Assembly: GCA_019915135.1 (NCBI GenBank)
Contig: JAHLMK010000001.1
Span: 1 to 64,000 of the forward strand
Origin: Strobilurus pachycystidiatus
Lineage: Eukaryota > Basidiomycota > Agaricomycetes > Agaricales > Physalacriaceae
DNA: 64,000 bases
Direction: 5' to 3'
In this document: in pieces, positions 45,461 to 56,040 of the stretch
Layout: each line of letters opens with the position of its first letter
Position numbering within the stretch: position 1 is the first letter of the stretch
Notes under the pieces: generated by a model
Told to the model about the DNA's origin: nothing
Databases searched by the model: none
The model's input: only the letters and a program-made list of their open reading frames with translations
Translations under genes and position numbers: made by a program

Positions 45461-45560
45461 CTCGTTGTGCGCAAAAGTGAGCGCCAGGGCACAGCCACCT
45501 GCCACCGTAATTTGGCACTGATGTGGCTGTGCCCTGGCGCTCACTTTTGCGCATGACGAG
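45461..45560. repeat. Large foldback: 38-bp arms, 24-bp loop
   Basis: Left arm 45461-45498 and right arm 45523-45560 are reverse complements except for two adjacent mismatches near the outer end (GTTG against CATG). The core GCGCCAGGGCACAGCCAC pairs perfectly. No target duplication is obvious outside the arms. It could be a minimal foldback element, a duplicated-inverted fragment or the template of a long RNA hairpin. Confidence 0.9.
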
Positions 45561-46321
45561 TACTTCTTGGAAGATCAACGAAGAGGCAACGGTACCCACT
45601 ACAATGGAGACATGATCGGCGCCACAATTCAAAGGAGATTGAAAATCGACACAAGCTTTCGACGGAGGCTCTAAAGACTCTGCTACAAGCAGCGGTAACA
45701 CCACTGCTAACGATACCGATCTTCACGATGGCATGACCTGTGACAAAAGCCTAATCCTGATGCGACGGACGGAGACTTGGACGCCACAACCAAGGAGGGT
45801 AAGGAACATTGACACGACCCTATCAAAGGAGGGCCTGAACACCCTGGAGATGGCGGAGGCCGGATAAGACGTCAAGAAAGGACAAGCAATGTCGCCGCTC
45901 TCCGTCTGGTTGCTGGGTCAGTCGCACCTTCTGATTGTGAGTACGTCTCTGACGGGTGTGAAGTGCTGCGTCCTGGTACCAAACGAACAGGTTCTGAGCT
46001 CTTGTGATGCCTTCCTTGTGCTGAGTTGGGTACATCCGCATACTGTGACTTCCGAGACTTGAATGTACTAGTTCTCTGTATATCTTCATCATTATGCACG
46101 ACTCTCTTCCCGGTAGTCTAAACTCTGGCTTTAGCGTCGCGATACAATGTCTTTACTTACTCCACTTCTTCTGTGGGTATCTGATCGTGAGTAACTAATG
46201 CAGTAAGTTCGTGGTGATCTTTGCTCTGTCAATTGGTGGCTACCGTACGCTCGTCACAGTCATACTGCGCTAGAACCATTACAACTGGTCGCAGACTGAT
46301 TCATGGTATCTGGCGGCCCTG
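45561..46321. other. No gene recognised
   Basis: Short frames, with no repeat shared elsewhere that I could see. Confidence 0.4.
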
Positions 46322-46810
46322 GTGATTGCAGGTCTTTATCTGGCGGTGGTCTTTGTGGCTGCTGATTCTCCCCTGAATTTCTTTGTTTGTGCTGGCAAAG
46401 ACCTTTGTGTGCAGGATAGAAGTTTCTTTTCCGGATGTTACTCGTACAGACAACAATGGATCACAACCCCCGCAAGAACAGCACGCCCTCCGTTACCCGC
46501 TCTCACGAGAGCCAAAGGTAAAGCGCGTTGTGCGGCTATACACATGTCTCACATCCAGATTTCCTTCTCAATGCTAACTCGACTCTTTACAGCATTCCCA
46601 CCACAGACCACTCTTGGCTTGGAAGTGCCCTATTTTGATGACTATGCACTGTCCTCATACGGCATGTCTCCAAGACACACAGCCTTGGGGTCACTGCTCG
46701 GAGGGCCATTCCCCAATCCAACTGGAAGCCTACGCCACGTCACGCACAGCACCCACACCTCTGCAACTGTCATGGATTCACGGACATTTGCCACGCGTCG
46801 CAGAGGGTAG
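46322..46810 (+). CDS. Possible two-exon hypothetical gene
   Basis: A plus-strand frame can be spliced at a GTAAAG donor (about 46520) to a TTTACAG acceptor (about 46592), joining RPPLPALTRAK to AFPPQTTLGLEVPYFDDYAL in frame and ending at 46810. The first part is hydrophobic (GLYLAVVFVAADSPLNFFVC) and could be a membrane or signal segment. An overlapping minus-strand frame (46642-47229) contains VCSFCPSNDHLLTCH. Only one of the two can be real and I cannot decide between them. Confidence 0.3.
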   Translation: MIAGLYLAVVFVAADSPLNFFVCAGKDLCVQDRSFFSGCYSYRQQWITTPARTARPPLPALTRAKGKARCAAIHMSHIQISFSMLTRLFTAFPPQTTLGLEVPYFDDYALSSYGMSPRHTALGSLLGGPFPNPTGSLRHVTHSTHTSATVMDSRTFATRRRG

Positions 46811-47705
46811 TCGGGAGTGACGCCTTTGATCGTCAAAGTTTTGACGGCGCGGGATTCCGGACTAGGGATCTCAAGCGTCTTTCTACGCCAACTGAAAGGG
46901 TTGCTCGAGAGAGGTGGAGTTTCCCGGGAGGTGCTCGACGTGGTCATTACTTGAGAGATGGACAGGGAAGAATCTGATTGATGCGACCAATTCAGCAATG
47001 GGGTTCTATGGCATGTCAACAAATGGTCGTTGGATGGACAGAACGAACAAACTAACGGATCATCTTTCCGAGTTGCGATATTCAAGGGGTAGGGAGTGCT
47101 TCGACGACTCTTGCCCTTGTTCCGAGTTCTATCCGCGCCTCCATCATGACTTTCTCCGACAGGGAAAGGAGTAGGTTCAGGAGTCACGGGGTCGATAACT
47201 TCGCAGTCGAAAAAAATAAGTAGTCCCAAAAGGAACCACTTCTTTCGAGTGAGAAAGTAGCGCGTCGTCTAGCGCCGCGGAATCTTGAAGAAGCAGGGAA
47301 GGGACAAAGGGTAAATACACGGGGGACGAAGCGCGGAGGATAATTTCTGGTCCCAGGTCGTCCACTCTTCTCCGGCCAATACTGGAAATCAGGGTGTGTC
47401 GGGGTGATACGAAGGAGATGCGTGAGTGGATGATATGTCCCCATCCTCTTTGTTCATCATAGATCCCAAGTGTCCTTCCAAAACTCGTCCGACTGTATCT
47501 CCCATCTCCTCATTAATGACACTGTCAGCCCTGAGATCTTCGGTTGTCACCTCGCTCAAAACGTGCGTCGCAACACGCGTTCGTTCATGAGTTTAGCGCG
47601 GCTGCATGTCGGCCAAAGGGAGTAATGTGCTCTGAGGAACTTTTTTTGGAACTGTCCCATAACCACTTTTGACAGCGATGGAGATGGTTTTCGCGGCCCA
47701 CAGAG
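46811..47705. other. No firm gene
   Basis: Covers the rest of the 195-codon minus-strand frame at 46642-47229 and short shadows. No known domain. Confidence 0.4.
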
Positions 47706-48925
47706 CTAGCCGACTCCCTGCTGGCCATCGGAGGCGCTGAGCGTAAATGGAATTAAAACGCGAGAAATGTATCGACGCGTCGAGGGGTATTGAAGTCGTG
47801 AGGATATCAACAGTCCCTCTCCGAACCAGTCTTCGTGATTCTGCAAGATTCCTGAAACAACGTACGGTCCAAAGGTAAACAAAACGCCGCAGACGTTGTC
47901 TGACCGTTCGGTTCTGTCTTTGGTCCGGAGCATGAGAGATCGCAGAACAGACCTAGACGGAGGGATCAGTCTATGTGCGGCGATCTCTAACGGCATGAGG
48001 GCAGAAAGGGCTGGCGGGTAGGCGAGCAGCAATGGTTTACAAGATCCCCGTCCCTTACGCTTTACTGATAACGCATCCCCCAGCGCGTAACAATCCAATT
48101 GATTCATGCCCGACGTTCCTTCCAGCACAAGTGTGCCGGTGAGCTCGACCGTGCATGAGACGCTGACGGCGTTCCTGGACTTGAGATTGGTTTCGCCGTC
48201 GAGATTCTTGGTCTCGACAAACGCGACGCCGTCATCCTCGCTCGAAGCGCAGATGAGAATGTCGGCAGGAATGGATTCGCCGGCGTAGACCTTGATGAAA
48301 TCGCCGACGCGGATGTCCTCCCACATGCGCTTGGCCCAGTGCGGGCGCGTCACCCGGCGGGACGATGTCGAGGAAAGCGGATTGGAGATGTGCGGTATGT
48401 AGGAGTTACGATGGGTGTTGGTCGGAGAGACGGGCTCGTCGAACTCCACCTCGGTTTGGGTGCGCTGGATGGGTGTGGGAACGTCGTTCTTCCCATTTTC
48501 CAGGTCCTTTTCCGTGACGATTTCGGGTTTCTTGTCGTCGGCATCCCCATCCTTCTTCTTGTCGGCGTCGGTCTTCTTCGCCCGTTTACTCTTCCAGGCC
48601 AAGAGCCCGCCAAGGACATTGATCGACTTGGCCGCCGTCAACTCGCGCTGGGTGTTCTGATAACCGCCGCCATCGAGGACGCGCACCATGCTCCGGTTTA
48701 CGCGTGCATCGCTCTGGTGCCGTTTGACGTCTTTGCATGCATCCTAGAACGTAGGCGTCAGCCGGTGAGTGATGGGAAACATCTATGGAACGCACCTTGG
48801 CGGCGGTGATACCCAAGACAACCAACACTGGAAAGATGACTCCCAGTCCGGGAATGATCGTCGAACTTGTTGAAGAACTGCAGCACAGCGATCGCGAGGA
48901 AGAACCTGAAGAGGACGGTCGTGGC
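47706..48925 (-). pseudogene. P4-ATPase (phospholipid flippase) fragment
   Basis: P4-ATPases move phospholipids to the cytosolic leaflet. Minus-strand homology starts near the first membrane segment (FFLAIAVLQFFNKF). It changes frame into PGLGVIFPVLVVLGITAAK, crosses an intron (GTGCGT...TTCTAG) and continues as KDVKRHQSDARVN. A Lys/Asp-rich insert follows, then the actuator-domain signature WEDIRVGDFIKVYAGESIPA, DILICASSEDDGVAFVETKN and LDGETNLKSRNAV. After this the similarity fades, with only VCGVLFTFG resembling the expected VIGVVLFTG. The phosphorylation site DKTGT and all later domains are missing. The family call is firm. Frameshift and truncation on both sides make it a dead fragment. 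Its 5' end abuts the GATA-factor promoter. Confidence 0.85.
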
Positions 48926-49192
48926 AGAGTGCAGGGCGCGTCAGTGGCGCCAAAAGCGGCGGCAAATGTTGTACAACTGTGTCATAGGGCGGGAAAGAGC
49001 GAGGACGCGAAGACGGCAAGCAGCAGGTGGTCGTCGTCATGGTCAGCGAGCCCGACCGGCAGTTTCCCGGCGGCCAATGCCATGACATCATCAATCTCGA
49101 TTGCTCAAGCGCTCATCTCTCAAGCTTTCTTTCATTGCTTTTGTCCTCCCCGCGTCGCGCTGGACGGGGTGTCAAATTGAACAGCAGCGGAA
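48926..49192. promoter_or_regulatory. Upstream region of the GATA-factor gene
   Basis: About 270 bp between the P4-ATPase remnant and the GATA-factor start. It contains CTC- and TTTC-rich stretches near 49100-49150 and no clear TATA box. Confidence 0.3.
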
Positions 49193-50830
49193 ATGTCAGT
49201 GCGGCCTCGTCTAGCTTTTTTGAACGGTTCCGACGACAACAACAATGACAGCGACAACGAGCACGACGAGGAGAACTTGATGTCGCCATTCGATAAGGTT
49301 CCTCTCAATGCCGATTCTCCCACTCCCACTATTTTTGCTCCGAGTAAAGTCAATACATTCCTTGGAAACCATCAGGCGCAAGAGACCACGCCAGTCGCCA
49401 GTTGCCGGCCTACTCTCACCGTCTGCACTTCCGGCCGCTCTGACCCCAGCGCAATCGTCAACAATGTCTTGCGCAGCGTCACCACTACCGCCAATGGCCA
49501 CTCTGCTCCCGGCAGTGTCAAGGCTGAATGTTCCAACTGCAGCGCCAGTCACACACCGCTTTGGCGTCGCGGACTCAACTACGAGCTCCTCTGCAATGCG
49601 TGCGGTCTTTACTGGAGATTGGTGAGCCAATTTGTCATTTTAATCTCCGGGGTCGGACGCTAATTCTGTTTCCGCTCTTTGCAGCACAAGCGTCCTCGGC
49701 CGAAGACGATGCGAACTACCCACAGCGAAGAGTGCACTCAGTCTGCGCCTAGACAAGAGAGCTCAGACGTAATAGGTATGTCTTGAGTGCTATTGAGTTT
49801 CGAACCATTCATCATTTTCTCATCCACCTCGGTCCTCAGCCCAATGTTATAATTGTCACACTACCACCACCCCTCTTTGGAGGAAGGACAATGAGGGTAA
49901 GACCGTCTGCAACGCGTAAGTTTTACGTCTCCTCCATCGCGAGGTAGATTAACGTTATTGCTCTCTGCCAGATGCGGGTTGTACTACAAACTACATGGTT
50001 CTGCCCGACCGAGTTCTATGAATTCATTCTTGATCAGGAAGCGTACTCGTCATGATGCGCAGAGAGCCGCCAACGGTAGTAGCGACACGCCGTCAGCAAG
50101 TCCTGGCGTCAGTCGCCGTGTCTCCCCTGCTCGTAAGAGCTCTCCCACCCTCGCCTCCGACTCCACGACCCAGATGAGCTATGAGTTCGAGGAGAGCAAC
50201 GACCTCAGGCAGTCATCTTCCCAGTCCGAGCTTATGGGTGCCCTTGGTGGTGACCCGCCAATGCACAACTCGCTCTTCAACTTCCAGATCTTTGATCCTT
50301 ACCACCCGGATCAAATCTCTCAGCTGGTCAGCCAAGCTAATCCCCGTCCATTTGCTTCTGTCGATTCCGAGGCTGAGCAGAAACACTCTCAGCGGAAGAG
50401 TAAACGCCGTAGAATGAGTGTCGACTCTGCGTCCGAGCCCCCTTCTTCCGCTGTTTCGTACAGTTCCTTCGACGGCCACTCTACGGCGTCCTCTGCTACA
50501 TCGCACTCTCAGCGCTCGTGGCTGGATTTCCCCTTTAGCTCCTTTGCCTCCTCGTTCTCGTCCAGCTTCAACGCCGGCCCGGTTCCTCACGGTAACAGAA
50601 ACACTGTTTGGCATCCTCCGCTGCTCCTCCAGAACGACAGTTCGCCGCAATCCCCCCATCCGCCGATGCTTCCGCAGAGCGAGGATTCGCTCATGGACTA
50701 CCTGCACGCACCCAATGGGCCCCTTCCGGTGCAAGAGGACTCAGAGGAGAACTTCTTCTCTTCGTATCTCCACCTGCCGATGAACCTATCATCGGAGGAT
50801 CAAGCGGGTGCGCAGAGCCCATGTCTCTGA
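49193..50830 (+). CDS. GATA-type transcription factor with two zinc fingers
   Basis: GATA factors bind WGATAR sites in nuclear DNA. Exons 49193-49621, 49685-49775, 49840-49915 and 49972-50830 (introns 63, 64 and 56 bp) join in phase to 484 aa. Finger 1 uses C113, C116, C134 and C137 in [20 protein letters not shown] then LCNACGLY, followed by [10 protein letters not shown]. Finger 2 uses C176, C179, C197 and C200 in [20 protein letters not shown] then [17 protein letters not shown], followed by basic [10 protein letters not shown]. Both are CX2CX17CX2C. An acidic N-terminal patch ([15 protein letters not shown]), a nuclear-localisation-like KSKRRRMS and a long Ser-rich tail complete it. The layout matches a conserved Agaricomycete two-finger GATA protein. 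Finger 1 departs from the usual sequence as I recall it (SAS for GAT, YELL for DELN). Introns interrupt both fingers. The frame is intact. Confidence 0.93.
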
Positions 50831-51857
50831 CAATGATGTACCTGAGCAGGAGCCCGCATGATGGGTACCACTCGCACATGCGAGTCTACTAGTGTATGGC
50901 CTCCTGCACCTGGGACCGTCGACGGGCTGATACCGGTCCTCCCGAGCGCGCTGCATGTTTTCCCACCACCTATGACGACGCATGACTCTTGACTGCCATT
51001 ATGACTTCTTGCACAGGCTTCGTTGCATATCATCATTCTTTTATCGCTCAAACATTTGTACATCCATCTCATCTGGTCCACCATCTCCAATCAATAGACC
51101 ATTGCTTTTTAGTGTTCAGCTACATCACAATACGTACACTTTATCCGTATCCTCTTCTCCCTGCCCGGCCCTTCCCCCGTCGTTCTTATTACTTACTTCT
51201 TGAAGTTTGCCCCATCCGTCCATTCATTGTACTACCTGTACTCTATCTGTGCGCGAAGGGTCTGCGCGCGCTCCCAGACACGCCAAAAAAGTATCTTGCT
51301 GAATATTTCGGCGCTGTCAACAACAGGTTAATCATCCCCTTTTCGTGGCTAGTTGTGTAGGGCACTGCGCCGTCAATTGATATCCATCAAATTGTTTGAA
51401 GCGAGTGTCTCCTACGTGAGCCGAGGACGCAGACGACGCCGGAGTCCTCATGGTTGCACGGAAAGCCCAACATTACAAAACCACCAAGTTGGAAGTAACG
51501 AAACGAACGCACCTGAAATCGGATTTTATCACCCTGGGTTTGTTATTTGAGCATGGAGAACACAAATCAACTTTATTCCTGTGTCTACAAACAGTGGATG
51601 GCCGACAATTTACCAACAAAGCATCCCCAGCCTACCTCAAGACGGACGCCTCACTCCACACAACGAAGGTGTAAGTCTTTGATACTGGGGTTCATATCAT
51701 TGTTATCCTCGTGCGTAGCCGTCGCAACTGGAGCGCGAGGCAACGTCAGTATCCTGAATAGGCATCATATGAGTTTAGCTTACCGGAAGTCTTGCGGGGT
51801 CTCAGTCACTGTGTACGCATTGCCACCTTTGACTTGAGTGACGCGCTACAATTGCCG
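50831..51857. other. No gene recognised
   Basis: Downstream region of the GATA gene, presumably including its 3' UTR. Frames of up to 123 codons overlap without motifs. A TC-rich stretch lies near 51130-51190. Confidence 0.5.
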
Positions 51858-52901
51858 CTAACCGTCCTGAAAAGTGTCAGAGTGCGAAAGTGATTTCGGA
51901 GCGCACTTCGGGGTTGGGTGACACCCAAAGATCCGCGAGGAACAAGCGAACGGTGCGAGAGAGGCTGTATTTCGGCACAGAAGACGTCGTGTCGCGGGGT
52001 GTGTAAAGCCGCGATCCGCCTTGACCAGGGGCGAGAATGCTGGTACCATGACAGCGTCTGGATCTAATGGTATGAGGGTCGCAATGCTAGTACGCAGTGC
52101 ACGCGTGTCTCCGTGTTTCGCCTGATTGGCCGCGTCTTGCATCTGATTGACGATGAGGAAGATGATCAAAATGAGAAATATATGCGTACCAAGGATACGA
52201 CAAACTCGAGTTCTTCGTGCCGATCCTGGTCCTCCACAAGCTTCTTGAGTTTTGGGACCTGGCGCTCGATGACATCGTAGATTGCAAGCATGCGGTCGTC
52301 GCCCTCCTGAGGGCTATAGCTGTAGTGAGCAGGTAACTGACATGGTCAGAATGGAAAGACTAACGGGTTCCCTGTCATGGAGTCCAATTTGACGTCGATA
52401 GCCGATTGGATAGAAATGAATGGGTGTGCAATGCGCGCGAGAGACGGTCCGTGCTTGGCGAATCTTCGGTGGAATCGTGATCTTGAGGCGAGCAGTTAGC
52501 CCGGCACAAGAAAGAGAACTTGGGACGTACAGTTCGGCAACCCTGACCTTCTTGCGCGATTCATCATCTCTGACTGAGCGTCGTCGCTTGCCAATGAGCT
52601 GGGCGCGTTTTGGGAGGTTGGACATGTCACTATCTTCCTCCTCGTCGTCGTCATTTTCGTCGGCGTCGTCGGAGTCCTCATCCTCTTGGTCGTCGTCGTC
52701 CTCCGGGTCGTCGTCTTCGCCCGCCTTCTCGGTGTCCGTGTCTGTGTCGTGATTGTTGACGCGTGCAATGCCGCCGTTGGAGAGAGAGCGAAATGGGCGT
52801 TTCTTGGGAGCGGCGGCGGATTTCTTGGTAGCAGCGGCGGCGGATTTCTTGGAAGCAGAGGCGGATTTGGGAGCGTATGGTCCAGCAAAGTCGCGAGCCA
52901 T
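51858..52901 (-). CDS. DUF6698-like protein
   Basis: Exons 52901-52531, 52481-52365, 52319-52190 and 52142-51858 (introns 49, 45 and 47 bp) join in phase to 300 aa from MARDFAGPYAPKSASASKKS. The first 120 residues are disordered: Lys/Ala repeats (KKSAAAATKKSAAAPKKRP), then a long Asp/Glu run, then basic GKRRRSVRDDESRKKVR. The ordered half has FHRRFAKHGPSLARIAHPFI, a helix with RMLAIYDVIERQVPKLKKLV and the family hallmark DAANQAKHGDTRALRTSIAT, followed by DRGFTHPATRRLLC. In relatives LLC is followed by P and a further C-terminal part; here LLCRNTASLAP suggests a shifted or divergent end. The family is very common in Agaricomycetes, often in repetitive surroundings, and its function is unknown. 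Confidence 0.78.
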
Positions 52902-52975
52902 CCTGGTAGACGAGACGCTGAGGCACTGAGGCGAGATGAAAGTCGAAGGCAAGAATGGAAAAGCGCGACTTGCCT

Positions 52976-52984
52976 CTATTTATA
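52976..52984 (-). promoter_or_regulatory. TATA box of the DUF6698-like gene
   Basis: On the minus strand this reads TATAAATAG, a strong TATA consensus, about 75 bp before the start codon at 52901. Confidence 0.65.
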
Positions 52985-53300
52985 CGATCTGCCGTGCACG
53001 TGCAATGAACGTGATCATCAACAAAGGCGAGCAGGGCACCGCCACAGCCAGAGCATACATAAATAAGAGAGGGACAGAGATGGGGAGCTGGAGCGACGCG
53101 TCTCGCAATGTTCGTGGTTTTGAACAGAGAAGCCAGATCAAGGTCCATGTGATTTGAAAACCTGTAGGGCTCATTGCGTCATTGAGCTCTACTTCGCTTT
53201 CAACGTCAATTTCGTCCACTGATCGTTCTTGCAGATGAACATTATCACCGACGCAACTCACCGACGCAACGCCGCCGCCACTGCATGCTAACTGGACGAC
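52985..53300. other. No gene recognised
   Basis: Upstream flank of the DUF6698-like gene. Short frames only. Confidence 0.4.
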
Positions 53301-53535
53301 GAACGACGTCTGAAATGTCGGCGGGACATGTCTAATTTGAATATTGCGCACTAATTGGACGATGTAACGGCTGACTCGACCACGAGGTTGGCTTGGACTC
53401 TGTCTCCCAAAGGTGCGTCGCTGTTCTTCTGGTGGTGTGTCGTGGAGCCTGAAGCATGAGCAGTAGGTGTCCTCGCCGGAGCGCGCTGTGGGCGAGTAGC
53501 GGCGCAGTTAGGCCTGCGACTATGGTCAGGCCCAC
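53301..53535 (+). pseudogene. Second, older PP1 fragment (exon 1 plus intron 1)
   Basis: Aligns with 8720-8925, the start of the decayed PP1 gene. Shared blocks are GCGGGACATG, GCTGA.TCGAC, TTGGACTCTGTC, GGTGCGTCGCT, TGTCCTCGC.GGAGCG and GGTCAGGCC. The reading frame of exon 1 is destroyed here and nothing of the later exons follows. Because intronic sequence is shared, the copy arose from genomic DNA and not by retroposition. Confidence 0.75.
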
Positions 53536-53620
53536 GGACGCTTCCCGTCTCCGCTTCCGACTTCCGTCCAGGTCCAGGAACCTTCTCTGAGTTAGGCACC
53601 ACCGTCGGCGGAGGAGGACG

Positions 53621-55120
53621 GTGAGTCGATAGTATCCGCCCTTCCTCACTTTGCCTCTCATACTCGGACTCCAGCATATTTCGACCATCTACCCTCATAA
53701 CTCTACTCCAATTTGATTGCCTACTCCATTCAACAAGACTCAAGACCTCAAGACAGGCGTAAGTTGACCGGGCAGGTCCATGATCAAGGTACGTTTGACT
53801 TGGCTTTAACCGATCGCACTTTACCTCTTACCACGACAATCAAGGTTACCGATACTCAACGCGGAGGTTTCTGGTGCCAACGACTGCGCTCAAAGAGGGG
53901 CATCTACCTCATCGACAATATTTAGGCAACTTTTGGGCCCTACATCGTGACCGCCGCCGCCGTTGACATTAAGACGGACTTCAGAGATCCCACTTGGAAT
54001 TCACCAATCCTCGGCAAACTCAGGTCGACAAATCCTTCGCTATTTTCTCCGCCATCGTTCACAGCGATGTCTTGTATATTGCAAACGACAATACGTCTGA
54101 CGCCATACTCTACTTTCTCGCATTGCGCCCGCTGGAGCCCGCCGATGTTGGGATCGCACACGGGGCGGGATGGCGGGACGGTGGACACGGGACTATTAGC
54201 GCTATGGCTGGGGACGTACTGGGAGATGGCATGATCAATTGTGCGAGTAGAACGGCGCCCCGCAGCACCCATGGTACGTCGTTGAATCTTGACCATTTTT
54301 TGATATCACGGCTGACTATCTTCTGACCCTTGCAGCATCCCGATGGTAACTTTTATACCACCCAGGACATCATTCACGATATTCACAGTACTCAGGACGG
54401 CTGCCGCCGACGTCTGGTATGCTCTAGCGGTCGATCTCCGTGGGTGGCGGGACTATGGTTGGGAAGGCGGGCGGGCGGGCGGCGTTGGTGGTATCACTGG
54501 TGCTTTGGAATACGATACGACGCGGACCTCCGCATGAGAATTTGAGGACGGATTGGTTCTCTGCTGCGCTCATGGTAAGTCTCTCTTCTTGGCTATATCT
54601 ACTTAGTAAGGCCAGCTCATCATGTTGCACCTCTTACAGCCGTCTCTCGATGGCTTCAATGTCATATTTGGTACTCTATGCCTCCACTCCACTACTGAGA
54701 CCGACTTTCCCCGACGCCCGTGTCCCTCAGGACACCGAACTTGCCCTGAGGCGGGACTATGGGGCGGGATGGCGGGATTCCGATCGAAGGGCGACTGGCC
54801 CGCTATCTCAACATCTGCGATACGGGGCACTGGTGATTATTACGGAGAATTTGAGGGCGCACTGCGCCCCGTCTTAAACGGTATGCTATTTCTTTTCTAT
54901 CATACTATCTTGGTTTACCGAATACCTACATTAGGCCTGTACCATCGGCGAGATGGCCATGTAGTCGTCATCTTGGATGACCATTCTATCTATGCGCTGT
55001 GATGGATTTTTGCCTGCCGCAGCCATTCATCTGACTGGGCGCCCAAGCGCTCGTGGTACGTTGATCAATTCTTGAACAAAATCAGTATTCTAAACGACCA
55101 TGTCTAGACGATGTCAGCAC
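53621..55120 (+). repeat. Paralogous tract B (partner 31009-33060)
   Basis: Carries the same three anchors as tract A: the leader at 53621-53690; the GTACGTCGTTGAATCTTGACC block at about 54274, with a further relative at about 55056; and the TTTC..ACTATCTTGGTTTACCGA block at 54885-54945. Frames are short (110 codons at 53994-54326) and interrupted. GGCGGGA motifs recur near 54165, 54450 and 54760, suggesting internal duplication. Confidence 0.65.
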
Positions 55121-55521
55121 CTCAATGACGATTGCGATACCTCTCTGGATAATAGGCATGCGGACCACACCACCCAGGACGGTGGACTTCTACCTTCGCG
55201 GAGGGCACCCACGCTTGATATGATTTATTCGGGACGCGAGTATTGTCTCCGGTATGACGCACGACTCTGGCTATCTCGCCAACATTGGGCAAACTGCCAC
55301 AGTCATGCGTCATGACCATCGATACCACCTTTCTTCCGTCTGGTCGTATACGTCGACTAGAGGTGTGTAGATGTAGTGTACACTGAATGAATTCAATATG
55401 AATTTTACGTTCCGTTTGGTTGTGATTAGTATTACGTTTTAATGTGTGCATCCGCTTTTGCCTCCGTCTCCCATCTCGCTGCGTGCCGTCCGCCTGAGCA
55501 CGCATCCAGTGGCTCTCTACC
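55121..55521. other. No gene recognised
   Basis: Short overlapping frames, no motif. Confidence 0.4.
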
Positions 55522-55850
55522 ATGAGAGCAAAATATACACTGCTTATCTTCTATCTACTCTCACTTTTGATGGTCCTCTGCCGTGATTGCAACGTCGACT
55601 ACAAAGCAGGTCGCGGAATCAGTCGAACCACCTGCAATGCACGTCTCCGTATTATGGAGCAAATCCGGAGGATCCAAAGGATGAAGGGCAAGGAGAAGAA
55701 GAGAAAGCCGTCCCGCAAGAAGATCATTGCTCGTGCGCGTACTCTGAGCTTGGTATGTTGTGTTTTAGCAGCTTAACCATGCGTGCTTATTTTTTCCTAG
55801 AGAGCATTGTCAGTACAAACAGGGAACGAAGATAGTTCCAACTTCGACAA
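55522..55850 (+). CDS. Possible small basic protein with Cys pair
   Basis: From ATG 55522 a frame encodes a hydrophobic start (MRAKYTLLIFYLLSLLMVLC), then CRDCNVDYKAGRGISRTTC and a very basic helix (KGKEKKRKPSRKKIIARAR). A GTATGT...TTTTCCTAG intron of about 47 bp could join a second exon near 55802. The Cys spacing could be a degenerate zinc finger. The hydrophobic start might instead be a signal peptide, or non-coding if translation begins later. No family is recognised. Confidence 0.35.
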
Positions 55851-55905
55851 CCAAGTAAGCTTCCCTTCAAGAATCGTCTCTTGACCGAGCGTTGAGCTAT
55901 GGCGC

Positions 55906-56040
55906 CTTGCGGATGGGGGAGAGGTGGGGAGCGGCTGCAGGGGGTGGGGGAGCGGTGGGGAAGGGGTGGGGATGGCGGGGGATGGGCGGGGACTGGGGGC
56001 GGGTCAGGGTGCACGTCGGGGGCGGGTCTGGGGCGCTTAC
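55906..56040 (+). repeat. G-rich tract with quadruplex potential
   Basis: About 130 bp are dominated by runs of three to five G separated by one to four other bases (GGGGGAGAGGTGGGG, GGGGATGGCGGGGG). Many combinations of four G-runs could fold into a quadruplex on the plus strand. Long proline-rich frames on the opposite strand are a by-product of this composition. Confidence 0.8.
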
